From positions 4,074,501 to 4,138,500 of the forward strand of contig JAGMUV010000002.1 in the NCBI GenBank assembly GCA_020744425.1: a stretch of DNA of 64,000 nucleotides. Direction: 5' to 3'. The position numbers and the translations under genes were made by a program. Shown here piece after piece: positions 12,977 through 24,684 of this stretch. This DNA is from Dactylonectria macrodidyma. Taxonomy: Eukaryota > Ascomycota > Sordariomycetes > Hypocreales > Nectriaceae. Below the pieces are notes generated by a model, which worked only from the letters and a program-made list of their open reading frames with translations, did not search any database and was not told the origin of the DNA. Numbering within the stretch: position 1 is the stretch's first letter; each line of letters begins with the position of its first letter.

Positions 12977-13833
12977 AGATGAACGAAAAGGATAATCAGA
13001 AAGAGGAGGAGGAGGAGCATACACGTTGAACGAAAATTATGCAATGGCAATGATCTGGGTTTCTCCTGGACATGTGGAGTTGAGTTGGGGAATTCCTTGC
13101 ACCTGGAAAAATGACAAAAACTATTTCACGACTGACGGCTGATATCCAAACGGGGCCAAAACGGCAGGCATGGCTGGAGTTTTTGCCATTTACTATGCAC
13201 GAGGGTTTACAAAGCTAGGACATGGGTTCCAGGCGTCCATAATCACGCTCTAAGACAATAGTTGTCTGTCGACAAAAGACAAAACCAATCATCATCTATT
13301 TCCACCGGCATTTCTCTGCATGCTGACTTACAATGCCCATTCATACGTGAGCAGCTTTTAAAAACAAAATAGGAGACACTTTGGCAAGATCCTGGGACCT
13401 TAATAAGAACAAAAAGAATCTCACATTCACTCGGAAAACACAATGATGCAACCTGAACGAATCCAACACGCTCAGCAAATTCCTATCTTCGCCCAACCCA
13501 ATTATATGGACTAATTAGTCTACCGAGCTCTTCTAAATAGCCTGTCCTATCTCTGTGTAAATTTTTTTCATACTTGGTCGTTAAATTCTGTATCTTCTTC
13601 CCAGATATCCTCCTCCCAGCTGTTTATAAGACGCAGAACTCCGAAATTACCAACTAGACAGCCTTTGCATACTAAGAACAACAGAGCCATCATGAACCCA
13701 AGAAATGCAGAGAGCGCGGCGTACCGAGGGAGAGAAATAGCCAACATTCACCCGGCAGTTGACAACAAGTGTACAAGAGGAATTCAACATCACTCTAAGA
13801 ATCCGAAAAAGACCATCCAGCGTTGTATCGGGC
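12977..13833. other. Convergent 3' intergenic region
   Basis: This 857-bp gap lies between the stop codons of two convergent genes. It is AT-richer than its surroundings and should hold both 3' untranslated regions and polyadenylation signals. No coding sequence is evident. Confidence 0.6.
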
Positions 13834-16800
13834 CTAGAAGAATCGCCCTTTCTTCTTTGGCTTTGCCTTTTCATCACCACCCCCCAGGATATCATCGAAT
13901 GTAGCACCAGAATTGGCCGCATCTAACGAGGAATCGATTTGGAGGTCTCGGCTACTGCCCATCGCGGCCAAATTGCCGACCGACTGACTCCTGGAGCTGG
14001 ATAAGTACATGCTGCTTGGCCGCTGTCCAAGAGAGCTGTTGCGTTCTCCAAATGGGCTGGGCGGTTGGAGCGGCACAGGCTCCAGACCCAGTGCGATGCT
14101 TGATCGCCAGGCCTGATTGGCACGGTTGCCACCAGGAGAGTGCGTTCGGGGACGCAGAGCAACCTGCGGTACTCCTAGGGGCGGTGACGGCGTATTCGGA
14201 CCGCCTGTGGGTGGTGGGATGTTGCCTGCATAGTCTTCATCGTCGGGGAAGTTGGTGCGAGGTGGTTCCAGAGGTGACATGGGGAGTTCTGGCGGAGGAG
14301 GAGGCATAAGGTCGCCCTCGTGGCCCTCCCATTGCTTAGCGGCCAACCAGCAGTGGCTGCGATGGTAAGTCGCCTCGACACTGAAGAGGACTGCGTCGGT
14401 AGAAAGCTCGACAAGACCACCGCCTCCAGCAACTTCATACCACATCTTTCGCACTTGTCGATCACCCATCCAAGGAGGGTTGCCCATCGGAGGCTCACAG
14501 AGGAAGTATTCGACACCATCGGTGTGAGACATGCCGGGAGCGTCAACGACGAGCACGGGTAACGACTGGATCACAGCATACAGGAACAGCCAGTAGCCAT
14601 ACCGTTGATCAGAGAAATCTTGTGACATCTTGCCGCGGGCCTCTCGCTGTTCAAATTCCTTGAACTGATCTAAGAAGGGAAGTCGAAGGCTGTTTGTATC
14701 GTAATTGTATGCCTTGTTCAGAATAAGGCTGAGCTCGTGTTCCTTGATGTTCTTGTCGAACTTAATTTGCTTCTTGGTGGACAGTGAATTGTACGTCTCC
14801 AGGACAGAGGCAGGAGAGGGAATCTTCGGGGTGTCGTAAGGGATGGGGGGAAGGACAGGCGGTTTCGACCTATCAAATTCGGACAAAATGTTGCGGAGTG
14901 CCGACGAAGTCATCTCATCTGTCGCCGCAGAGATAGTGGGAACTTCATCCATTACTCTTGAGGTGCGGTTGGTTCGGTCCACCAGCAGATCATATAGCGC
15001 GCACATGTCTGAATAAAGAACCTTGAGCACCAATCGGTTGAGGCCACTCTCGGAGAATGGGTTCTTCTTGCTGCTAGCCTTGGGTGGCCAGTTGCCAAAG
15101 GTCGACTTGTAGTAGCCAAGGACAAAGTGTCGCATCCGGTTGAAAGAGTTCCTCCATATCTTGAAGCGAACCTGCCTCAGCTCGGGGGTCGAAGTCGAGG
15201 CTGCAATACCCGAGAAGAAAGCAGGGAACTCGAACTGCTCCAGATGCACATTAACATTGTGTTGTCGATTTATAAGATCCAAGTGGGCTCTTTCAAGACC
15301 TTGTCGCGTTTGAGGGGAAACCTGCTCGAACAATGGAAGTCGCAGGTCTAGAATCGCCGAATACTTGCCAGCAGCATGGGCAAAGGCTTCGTTGTATAGA
15401 TCGAGGGACCGCATTCTCTCGCCAAGAATCAAGGCCTCTAGTGTTTTCTCTCGGCTGTGTCGGCAGTCTGCAAGGGCCATCTGGTCCATGTAGAATCCAA
15501 AGCTCAGGTCAACGGCATCGCCAAATGTGGTTCCATCAAGACTGGTGAAGCCAAATTCTTCCAGGAGTCCGGCGATCTGGAGGAACGCGTGGAAATTTGT
15601 TGGCTTTGTCTTGGTGGCTACGAGGGGTTGCCCAGTCAAGAAAGCAAAGAGGTTTCGTACAGCGATCAGCCTATCCAACTCTTGCTGAGAACCCTGACCC
15701 GGGGCTGCCAGTTGACCCGTTCCAGATGGCGGAGGCGTGGGCAAATACAGTCGCAGCTCGCCAGTGGTGTCGATGGGAGGTGGCGAGCTAGGCGGTGACA
15801 TCATTCGGTTCGCATCTTCAACGCTGAGGCTATCTCGACCTCCAAAACTCCGTCCTCGACCCCGAGTAGTCGGGGTTTCGATTTCGGCCTGGATGAGCTC
15901 ATTGAAAATATACGAGGAGCTGACCGTGAACTCGGGGACTTTGAAGGAAGGGCCGCATCCACTAATACGAGGGTAGAGGAAAACATAGACGTTCCCACTT
16001 TCATTCCAGAGCTCTGGGACCTAGGGAACAAATTAGCTTCACGTCAAGGTTTCAGGTCTCACAGTCTCACCTTTTCGGCGTTCTTGAGAAACGAGGCATT
16101 GTATTCAGCTCGGGTGTCGTCGGTCAAAACCCAAGTATCCGCTGCCGATTGTCCCGTCACATCCATTGAGTTTGATCGAGACCGACCACCGCCCGGCAAC
16201 CAACTCCGGCGCAGACGCCCTCTGGTGGGGCTCTCTGCGCCTTTGGATGAGCCAGGCCGGGCATTGAAGTTCGCAGAAGGCACACGAGAGCTGCTCGGGC
16301 TCCCGCGAGCTGAAACGGGTTGAACGGACGAGGCCCGACGGCCCCGCGCGTCGGGGGCGGGCGAGTCAGTTCGTGACTTAAGCCCAACCATGGAAGGAAT
16401 GTCGCCTACACGGTGCTGGAGAGAGCTGCTTCTTCGCCGAGTGTCGGGCTTCTCCTTTCGCAACTTTCCGAATTTGATCGAATCGGTGCTCTGTTCGACG
16501 GGGGATTGTTCGGCAGCGACTGGGACAGCGGGGGGTGGAACGGTGGGAGGGCTGGGAATGACGCGGGTCATCTCGGGCGAAGGAGGGGTCGGGGCCATGA
16601 TTTGAGGATGATTGCCTGCCCGGGAAATGTCCAGAACGTCACTGTCCTGGGCAGGGAGTGTCGGCAGGGTTGGCGGGGAACCCTGGGCCGATTGCTTGCT
16701 AACCTGGGCCACACCTAAGATGTAGTCGTCGCCGCCTGCCAGTCGAATCGTTGGTGGCTCAACAATGCTGGGGGTGGATGACGCAGGGCTGGTATCGGTC

Positions 16801-17420
16801 GGCGTCGAAGACTTTGTGAGTGCGGGAGTAACAACCGGACCTGAAGCCGGCGTTGATTCAGGTGTTTGAATGGCAGCGGCTGCTGGAGGAGCAGTTGTGG
16901 GCTGCTTGGGAACAGCAGGCGCCGAATTTGTGTTTGTAGATGGAAGCATGAGTGTGGGAAGGAGCGAAGACAGGCGGTTGCCCCACGTCTTTGATTTCCG
17001 GCTCGATGCTGCTGGGCGCGGCTGCGGAGGCACAGTCTTTCCGGTGCCGGCGCTGGGGACGGCAGTGGATGGGTTGAATAAATCGATGGTGGTGTTGGAT
17101 GTATTGGTAGTGTTGGTCGTGGTTGTAGTGGTGGTAGTGGTGGTGGTGGTGGTGGTGGTGTTATCGGCCGCAGCTTGGGTGGGAGGGGTGCTGTCGCTTC
17201 CAGGCAGTTGTGCGGCGTCTCTGCCGGAGTCTCGGGAGTCTCCCATCAGGGATAGGTCGACGGTGGACGACTTTTTCCACAGTTTCTTTCGAAGTTCACC
17301 GGTGCTGCTGGCGGCGGTGGACGAGGTCGAGGATGCGGAGGACTCGGGGTCGGTGTTGGAGCGGAGGACAGAGGGGATGATGGACGCCCTAAAGGATTTG
17401 CTCGACGTCATGCTGGGCAT
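13834..17420 (-). CDS. Large conserved fungal protein of unknown function (DUF8004-like)
   Basis: Minus-strand exons 17420-16071 and 16020-13834, separated by a 50-bp GTGAGA...CAG/TAG-type intron, join in phase 0 to 1,178 residues. Residues 1-430 are Ser/Thr/Pro-rich and disordered, with a threonine run near residues 87-105 encoded by a GGT/GTG microsatellite. The folded part starts just before the intron (SAADTWVLTDDTRAEYNASF) and continues with VPELWNESGNVYVFLYP, a ligand- or PH-like beta segment, then a long helical region to about residue 960. The tail is Pro-rich and ends KPKKKGRFF. I recall this arrangement from fungal proteins listed under a domain of unknown function (DUF8004), but could not check it. 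Role and location are unknown. It faces the F-box gene tail to tail. Confidence 0.8.
17105..17160. repeat. GGT/GTG microsatellite inside a coding exon
   Basis: An imperfect run of GGT and GTA/GTT triplets. On the minus strand it encodes a threonine tract in the disordered N-terminus of the DUF8004-like protein, so changes in copy number stay in frame. Confidence 0.85.
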
Positions 17421-20400
17421 TTTGAGCGTCTAGCAGCAGCGGCATCAGATGCAAGCGGCAACGGGCAACAACGACAAACAACAGCCAACAGCCAGCGTTA
17501 CATGCAGCAAAGTTGCTAAGAATGGAAGCCAGAGTGGCGAGGCAAGGCACAAACAGGCAGGCAAGAAGGCAGCGTTTATGGAGACGAGGCGAGCGGGTCG
17601 AAGATGCAAGATATGTATGTAGGTCCTACCAGACAGAGTACCCTGTGGCTGCGGTGTCAGATATTGACGGGCCTTCCCTGCGCATCCTTCCCTTCAAACC
17701 TGCAAGTCCCCAAGCCCCATTTCGTACTGTCTGCTGGGAGAGCTGAATGACAAGATGGGTCCGTCCCTAAGCCCCTGGGTCTCAGCAGGCTGGGGGGGGG
17801 GTCAAAACGATGCTGTGTCTAACTGGGGGTCCAACTGGGGGCTACAGAGTACAGTGCAGGACAGCACAGTGCTACAGTGCCACAGGCCTTGGTGGGCTGG
17901 GCTTAGTCTAAGTGGGTTCCAGCGCCGGAGACAGCTTTGGGGCATTGGGAACAGGCGACACCGTCTCTGGATCAACGGCTCAGGGACTCGGGAGGCAGTG
18001 GATCTGCGATGACGTTCGCTTGCACTGTCTTCCGGTACGGCGCAAGATGGGGCGGCAGGTTTTTTTTCTTTCTTTCGTTCGCGAAAGGCCTAGGGCAAGG
18101 GGCGTGCTGGCGGAAGAGAGGCAGCTAGTGAAGTAGTTCATTGGGCGTACGAATCACGCAGGTTGCCGTACGGGGTGTCCTACGTGTACGAAGTACCTAG
18201 AATTAGAGCGGCGTCGCAAGGGCCGCTCGCTGTTCGACAAACGTAGGGAGGAGAAGAAGAAAAAAAGGACGAGACTGTTTAGACTGTGTGAGACTGTGTG
18301 ACTGCGTTTGCGAGGTAGTGGCTGCTCCTTGTGGGGACATTGGAGTGGGTTGCTTCGTGATGAGCCCGGATGTCTCGACCGGCAGGGCTCTGGGCTCTCG
18401 CTGGGCTAGGGCTCGTGCTCGTGCTCGTGCGTGCTCGGCGCCTCACTCTTCGTGTCCCGTCATGTTGTGTGCCGCAGGTACCGGCAATACGGAGTTGTTG
18501 GTTTGAGAGACTTGGGTTGAGAGAAGCACCCGTGGCTGACCTATTTTGTTGGCTGTTTTGGTGAGCATCTAGAACCGGGTTGGAACAATAACATGTGGGA
18601 GTGCCAATTCCGATGACAGCGGGTGGCGAAAGACGAGGGACCAGTGAGGAAAGAACTTGCACCAAAATTGAACGCTCATCGGCCGAGAAGAGCAATTGCG
18701 GTCTCGAACAGCATTGCCGACTGGACTACGGACTACGTAGTACGTAGTGTAACCCGGAGGAGCCGTATGCCTGTAAGGATTATATCTGGGCTCCGGGGAC
18801 GGTTCTGCCCGTGCTCTGCCCTCCTCTCTCTACCCGACTAGGAGCATCGTACATTTATGCATAGTGCAGCATGATATTCATTGTTCGCTTATTAGACCAA
18901 CTTTTCAATTGGCAATGCAAGGCGTCACATCCACCACCCCGAGTTGTGGATGCATGTCGTTAGTGGGGGTTATTAACAACACTGCTGCCCTTTGGGCGAG
19001 TGGCCCAGTCAACTCAACCTCCCTTACTAGCATAGGTAGTTAGGCACCTCTTGTTCAGGGCACATGAGACATATCTAACCAAAGTTCGACACCTGGCTCG
19101 GGTTCCCGAACCATTGAGCTGACGAAAGCGGCTCTATGCTCTCTCTGTCGTCCATTCATTTGTGTCCCAATGTAATGCATGACTGGCTCTTGCTACGTAC
19201 GCGCTCCGTCTGGACTCGCCTGGGGTTTGAGCAATGCCTGTGTCACTCTGACCAGGGTTCCCTCTGCCAGGCCTTCTCCACAAGACCGTACTCGAAGGAC
19301 AACGACTGTTCTATGTATCTACCGTACCTACCGTACATGCTACGTAGCACATACCTACGTAGTACGCCCGAGTACGTGGAAGTAGGTAAAAATTGCGACA
19401 GGGTGGACTGTAGGCACGAAGTAGGATGACGGACTTCCCGGTACGGAGAGGGGCTAGCCTAGCCCGTGATGAGAGGGGTCAGAAGCCACCCCGGCCCGTC
19501 GTCAGTCCGATATCCGCGTAGTGTAATTGATCATAGTGACGGCCTGCAGTGAGAAGTTGACATCAACATGTTGGCACCGGATATTGGACATTGGACAGTG
19601 AAAGAATAATACGTCGCCACGCCAGACGGAGCTAGACGGAACCGGTAGCGGATGTACGAACCCCCCTAAATTACTAACCCCGAGCCTCTGAAGCAAGGGA
19701 CTTGAGGGGGGGAAAGACTCTGGTTTGTTTTGGTTGGGTGAGCGGGATTGGATGAGGTGCTGTTTCGCTATTCTGGCGTTTGACGTTGGCAAGGGACCCA
19801 GCTAATGGTAGGTAATGAGGTGCTAAGCATTAGCTGCAGTCCCAAGCGCTGGCACAGCGACTGTCACTGACACTCTTTTCTCTTTTAGACGGGATGCGTT
19901 GACAACAGGCCAGAATCGGCGACAGCCAACCGACAACCCCACGATGCGTGATGCTGCGCCACCTGGCCATGTCCACACAGTCCCGAGTCGGTGGTTTCGG
20001 GCCAGTTTCGTACTCCGAGAAACATTTTGCTCCCCCAGTGATTAGGTAGGGAGGGAGACACACGCAAGAGTTGGTTCGTCTATCCGTCCAGCCATCCATT
20101 TGTAACTTGTTTGACTTTCGTACCCAAATTCGTTGGTTGGTCGATGTTCGCACCAACAATCGCATCATACCTACATCCGGCCGTGCATCCGTCACCACTC
20201 GCCGCGATGCTCACCTCTGAACTGAATCCCAACACTTCACACAACGTACTGTATGTTTCGTTATGAGGTCTCCTCTCCCATTACGCACATGACCGCTCTG
20301 CCTCCGTGCTTCGCCGCACACTGTACAAAGTCAGAACCGCTTTTTCGGCATCGTTTGCCGTACCGCGCGTCCTCGCCCTCGTCATAGGGCATCGTCATCA

Positions 20401-22309
20401 ATGGAGGGTTCTCTGGTTGGTCCTCGCTCACTACTAAGCAAACTGCGACGCCATAAGCATCATGGCCAGACCAGTTTAAAAGACTACTTCACTCAACGCC
20501 ATACATAGCCTTCAAGAAGCCCATTCTTCACAGCCGTAACCCTCCGCCTTCTGCTTCCATCATCCGCAGCATCAGCATCAGCGTCAGTCATCATGATCCG
20601 CAGCCCCAACAGCAAATGGAGCCACAGACCGCTGCACCCTCTCTCGGAGACTTTCAACAATGGCTTTGAGCGTGACCCGTTGCGCAATGCTTTCGTCGTA
20701 AGATGAGCGAACTACCTCTGTCTCACTGTCTCACACTGTCTTATTAGAGCCCATGTGCCTGACTGCATCCTCTGCCGCTGCACAACTTGCGTTGGCCGGT
20801 CATTATTTGTACTACCTACCAGGAAATTATTTAGATTGGTCCACGCATCCGGATGAAGAACTTCGGTCGTATTTTAATCAAGCATCATCTTGTCGGAGAT
20901 CTTCATGTCACAGAAGCCAACAGCTCATTTCAGACACTGTCAGAGGCCGTGCATCGTCTGGTTGACTGCCTGGCAGGAAGGGAAGGGGAAAAGCAAAACC
21001 ACAAGGAGAGGGGCGGCATTAATTAGTGGATGCACTCTCCGCTCCTCCCGCTTTAGTGACAGTTTTTGGTGTATTCCATCCCTGAAAAAGACCCCTTTCA
21101 ATTGTTTTCCCATGGCATTTTGGTCATGTTCACCATGGACTCTAAGAGCGCAGCTGAACTGTCTTGACTGGGTGCGCATTGCAAATCAGTGGATGAATAG
21201 TGGGTAATCATTAGCCGTCCTTGGCTGGCTAGCCGGGTTACTTTTAGAGGCGTGTGCCAAGAATAGTTCACTGAGAGAACAGAGGATGAGGCGTCATAAT
21301 ACGGACAGGTTACCTGAATTGGACCTTTTTCTGGGTAAGCAAGCCAGCTCCCATCGTTGAGGAGACCCGCCCCAGATCTACCACGCTTGTATCACAAATC
21401 CTCCTAGACCCCTGTTCAAGACAGTGGCTCTGCCGGGCGAGAGTCATCCAAGGGGGCTGAGTAAGAGCTGAATGGGCCATGCACATCACTACGGTAATTC
21501 GTATCAATTGGTGTCTTTTCGCTCCCCAACTTGTTACAAGTTTGGCAAAGCCTTGGCTCATCAGGGTCGGTGTGACCCGTCACGCATGGTCCGATTCATA
21601 GGCGAAGCAGTCAAGCAGTCTCCCTCAATGATACCGCTTGAATGTCCCAGGGCGTCGCGCAACTCCATCCATCATTTTGGAGTTCCCTGTCGAGTCCAGG
21701 ATATAATTCCATTCTCCCCCTGATTTTCCCCTTCTATTGCTTCTTTTCGTGCTCAGGTTCGTGTTCCTGAAACGTGGGACGTGCTCAAGCCCACACAGTG
21801 CACTCCGTTCCAGATCTCCGGATCTTCCAGCGGTCGCAACTCGACGTGGCATGCCCCCCCAGAAGCTAAATTAGTAGATGAGTAGTCAATCTTGCTCTTA
21901 TCTTATCTGTATTTATACAAAATCGGGAACACAAAAAGGTATAAAGTGTCGTGTAGAGAGAGGGTTCTACAGATGTAAAATCCTTGATTGTTCTTTACCT
22001 AAATCAGAGGATTCAACTCATCCCGAGTCTTTGGGTCGCCGCTCATTCGACGCCTGTCTTCTGGAACAATCTCTGACGTGCATAAGCTGGATGAATAGCT
22101 CACGTGATCTGATATTTCCACTTTCGTCTCTTTCCAGCTTCACCGAGTTGTGTCATAGAACCTGGCTTGTCATTGGACACTCCACTCTACGGGTCCACTT
22201 AAACTGCGTTGCTCAGGGTTAGACGGAGGGATATCGCGGGCGAACTAGACTTCAACTCAAATTCGAGAACAATCGTAGATCCTGCATTGAAAGGCGTCCT
22301 TGTTGAAGC
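17421..22309. other. Long divergent intergenic region
   Basis: Nearly 4.9 kb separates two divergently transcribed genes. The predicted open frames are short and show no domain. The sequence holds several TACGTA and GTACGAAGTAC-like palindromes (18,186-18,196; around 18,730; 19,319-19,380) and C/T-rich stretches. It should contain both promoters; no gene is supported. Confidence 0.55.
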
Positions 22310-24100
22310 ATGGAATCAGCCGATACAATTCAGTCGGCAGCTCCAGGAATGGCTCCTGAGGATGATGATCTCGAAAAGTGGCTTGATCTTGATATCCTCT
22401 GTCAGGATTCCCCATCAGACGGTGGCGGCAGAGACATTGCACCGTTGGACCGCTCTATCACCTCGGAACCACTTAGCGTAACACGACCTAGCTCCGGCGA
22501 ACCCACACAGCAGATAGAGTATCCAAAGACATCATTGGAATCAAGCTCAAAGCTCAAGCGACGAGCTCTGGTACGCAACACAAGCCTCCCCGAGTATTCC
22601 GTCATCTGCTTCCCGTCGAACCCGTCTCGTCCGGCGGGGATCAAGAAGAAGAGGAAGGATTTCGATGAGAAGAGGCGGTTGGAGGTCGCTCAAGTGCGCC
22701 GGACTGGTGCCTGTTTCCGATGCAAAATGCGAAGAATCTCGGTGGGTTGCGGACTCTGAGATGGTCATCATCTGCAGAACGAACCACACATGGACGAATT
22801 GCTAACAATCCGGCCAATTAATAGTGCGGTGTCGGAGATCCTTGCAAAGGTTGTGAGAGGGCTGCTGGTGCCCTTGGGCCTCAACTTTGTATTCGTGAGA
22901 AGTTGACCAAAATGAGATTCAGTTCTGGCGGTGAGTGTGGCGCTCTACAAATCACGTACCACGTCCTAACCATACAGATCTTCATTACATCGATTACACG
23001 GCTCGCCTACTAGATCAAGAACTCATCGCTGGGACCACTCACCTTGGTCCGCCTCGAACAGTCGCTATCAGCATGGACTATCCAGACAATCCAACTCTCC
23101 ACGTTGACGTCCAGGACTTTTTTGGCAACGAAACCCCGCCCTGGCTTTGCTGCTGGGTAGTTATGAATCAGGTCGACGGTCAAATCGAGTTTCACCGGGA
23201 GGAGAGTGCTCGATATGCCCTCCCACAGCTGCTTCCTGCCGATATTCTAGTTGATTGGGTTGAAAAGATCGTGGCTCACCAGGACACTCGGAGTGTGGGG
23301 TTTCAGCAGGCGGTCGACGCATTCATCATGAAGTACAGTAAATCATCCGCATCTCTTCCAATGGTATGAATCTTCAGACAAATCAATTAACCGAGCATGG
23401 AAACTAACAATAAAGTAGCACAATCTGGTTCAAAAAGTTCACAGGCTCAATTGCTTGACCAAAATCAGATTGGGGCTAGTCCTTTGTGTGGATGAGCACG
23501 GAAAGACAACCGCACCATCATGCGCCCTCCACACCCAATTTGGACAAATTTCCAAAGCGGCGTCACAACCAATTGAGAAATATGTCCTGGGAGAACTGGA
23601 AAAACTAGTCTTCGGCGCCTCCGGGATCGGGCCATCTAACACCATAGCTCTGTGGGCTAGTCTGTGGTGCTTGATTCTCATGTACCGCAAGTTGGTCCGG
23701 TCCTATATTGCTTTCCAGCAGTTCCCGTGCCACGTGCCCGAAGACTACAGTGGCTTTCCCCAATGCAAGCTGGAGGCCGGTACACACTTCTACCACTACC
23801 TTGTCTCGATATACGCCGCCCTCTTCCGCGCCACGAGCCCGCTTTATGCAGACTTCAGATTGGCTGCTACTCGGGAGTTGCTAAACGATGACGAGTCTTT
23901 GGTCCAGGCGTTTATGAATCTTCGCACGGAGAGCTTCTACTTCCGTGAGTCTCAACCTGATCAACCTCAACGAACCCCCCGCTCACCTACTACCAGAACG
24001 AGAGTCGGTCTGGATGACGGCCCCAGAAGACCAACTACTTCGACGGATGATCCTGGATCGTGAGGCAGAACTCCAGTCCAAACCTCTGCTGCACAAATAA
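22310..24100 (+). CDS. Zn(II)2Cys6 transcription factor, tandem copy A
   Basis: Exons 22310-22741, 22825-22930, 22978-23363, 23419-23944 and 23997-24100 join in frame to 517 residues. The zinc cluster is C135-x2-C138-x6-C145-x5-C151-x2-C154-x11-C166, preceded by a basic stretch (IKKKRKDFDEKRR). The first intron falls between residue 144 and C145, inside the cluster. Fungal zinc-cluster proteins bind CGG-type DNA sites in the nucleus as activators or repressors. The rest has a short helical region with IALWASLWCLILMYRKL and a HFYHYLVSIYAALF block, and not the usual long Fungal_trans domain. The next gene encodes a paralogue with the same Cys spacing and matching intron phases, so the pair arose by tandem duplication. 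The target genes cannot be inferred from position. ATG 22310 opens the frame. Confidence 0.88.
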
Positions 24101-24684
24101 CGCTATTCATCGTCATACCCGTCCAGATGGCGTCCGCTCATATGGACGCCCTGCCCGGGCAGCCAGGTCCACCCCTGGCCACTTTCCGGGATTCCCAGCC
24201 CCAATGACCACCCAGGCAAGCGAGTTTCACCACGGAGAGTCTAGAGAAACATTTTCTCGTCATGGAGCTTCCTTTTCGGTCTCTTTCAGCCCTTCTTCTC
24301 GCTCCTCATACAGCGACAGTTGTCGTCACATGACCGTTCTCGTGATCTCCAGCAGAGAAATGTCAAAATCGGTGAGAAAGGGGTGTCTGATTGGTCGGTA
24401 TTAATGGGTCCATTTGGCAATTGGCCAATCAGGGCCCCGGCTTTCACCGAGAATGCACATCTGGAGATGGTGTAAGTGATTGAGTCCACAAGAGCCTCCA
24501 TGGAACGCCAAATTATAACTCTCTGGTGCCAGGCCGCGTCTCTGAATCGCTCAAATCTCACACAAGCATCTGGCACATTGGGCATTTTCATCTTATCGCC
24601 ATCTGACAAGAGCTGCGTGCTACAATTCGCCCAAGGAGGAAGCCAAGGTTCCACCAGCTCCGCGTGACTTACACGGGAATCAAC
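24101..24684. other. Promoter region between the tandem zinc-cluster genes
   Basis: A 584-bp gap in the same orientation that should contain the 3' end of copy A and the promoter of copy B. It carries a cluster of CCAAT boxes, listed separately. No additional gene is supported. Confidence 0.6.
24389..24433. promoter_or_regulatory. CCAAT-box cluster upstream of zinc-cluster copy B
   Basis: GATTGGTC lies at 24,389-24,396 and the inverted pair ATTGGCCAATCAGG at 24,420-24,433, about 250-300 bp before ATG 24685. CCAAT is the binding motif of the fungal HAP/CBC complex. Three matches within 45 bp make a regulatory role plausible; this is inference from motif only. Confidence 0.4.

Noticed and set aside
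16870..17433. 187-codon plus-strand frame with a poly-Val run
   Set aside because: Shadow of the DUF8004-like exon; the poly-Val is the GGT/GTG microsatellite read on the other strand.
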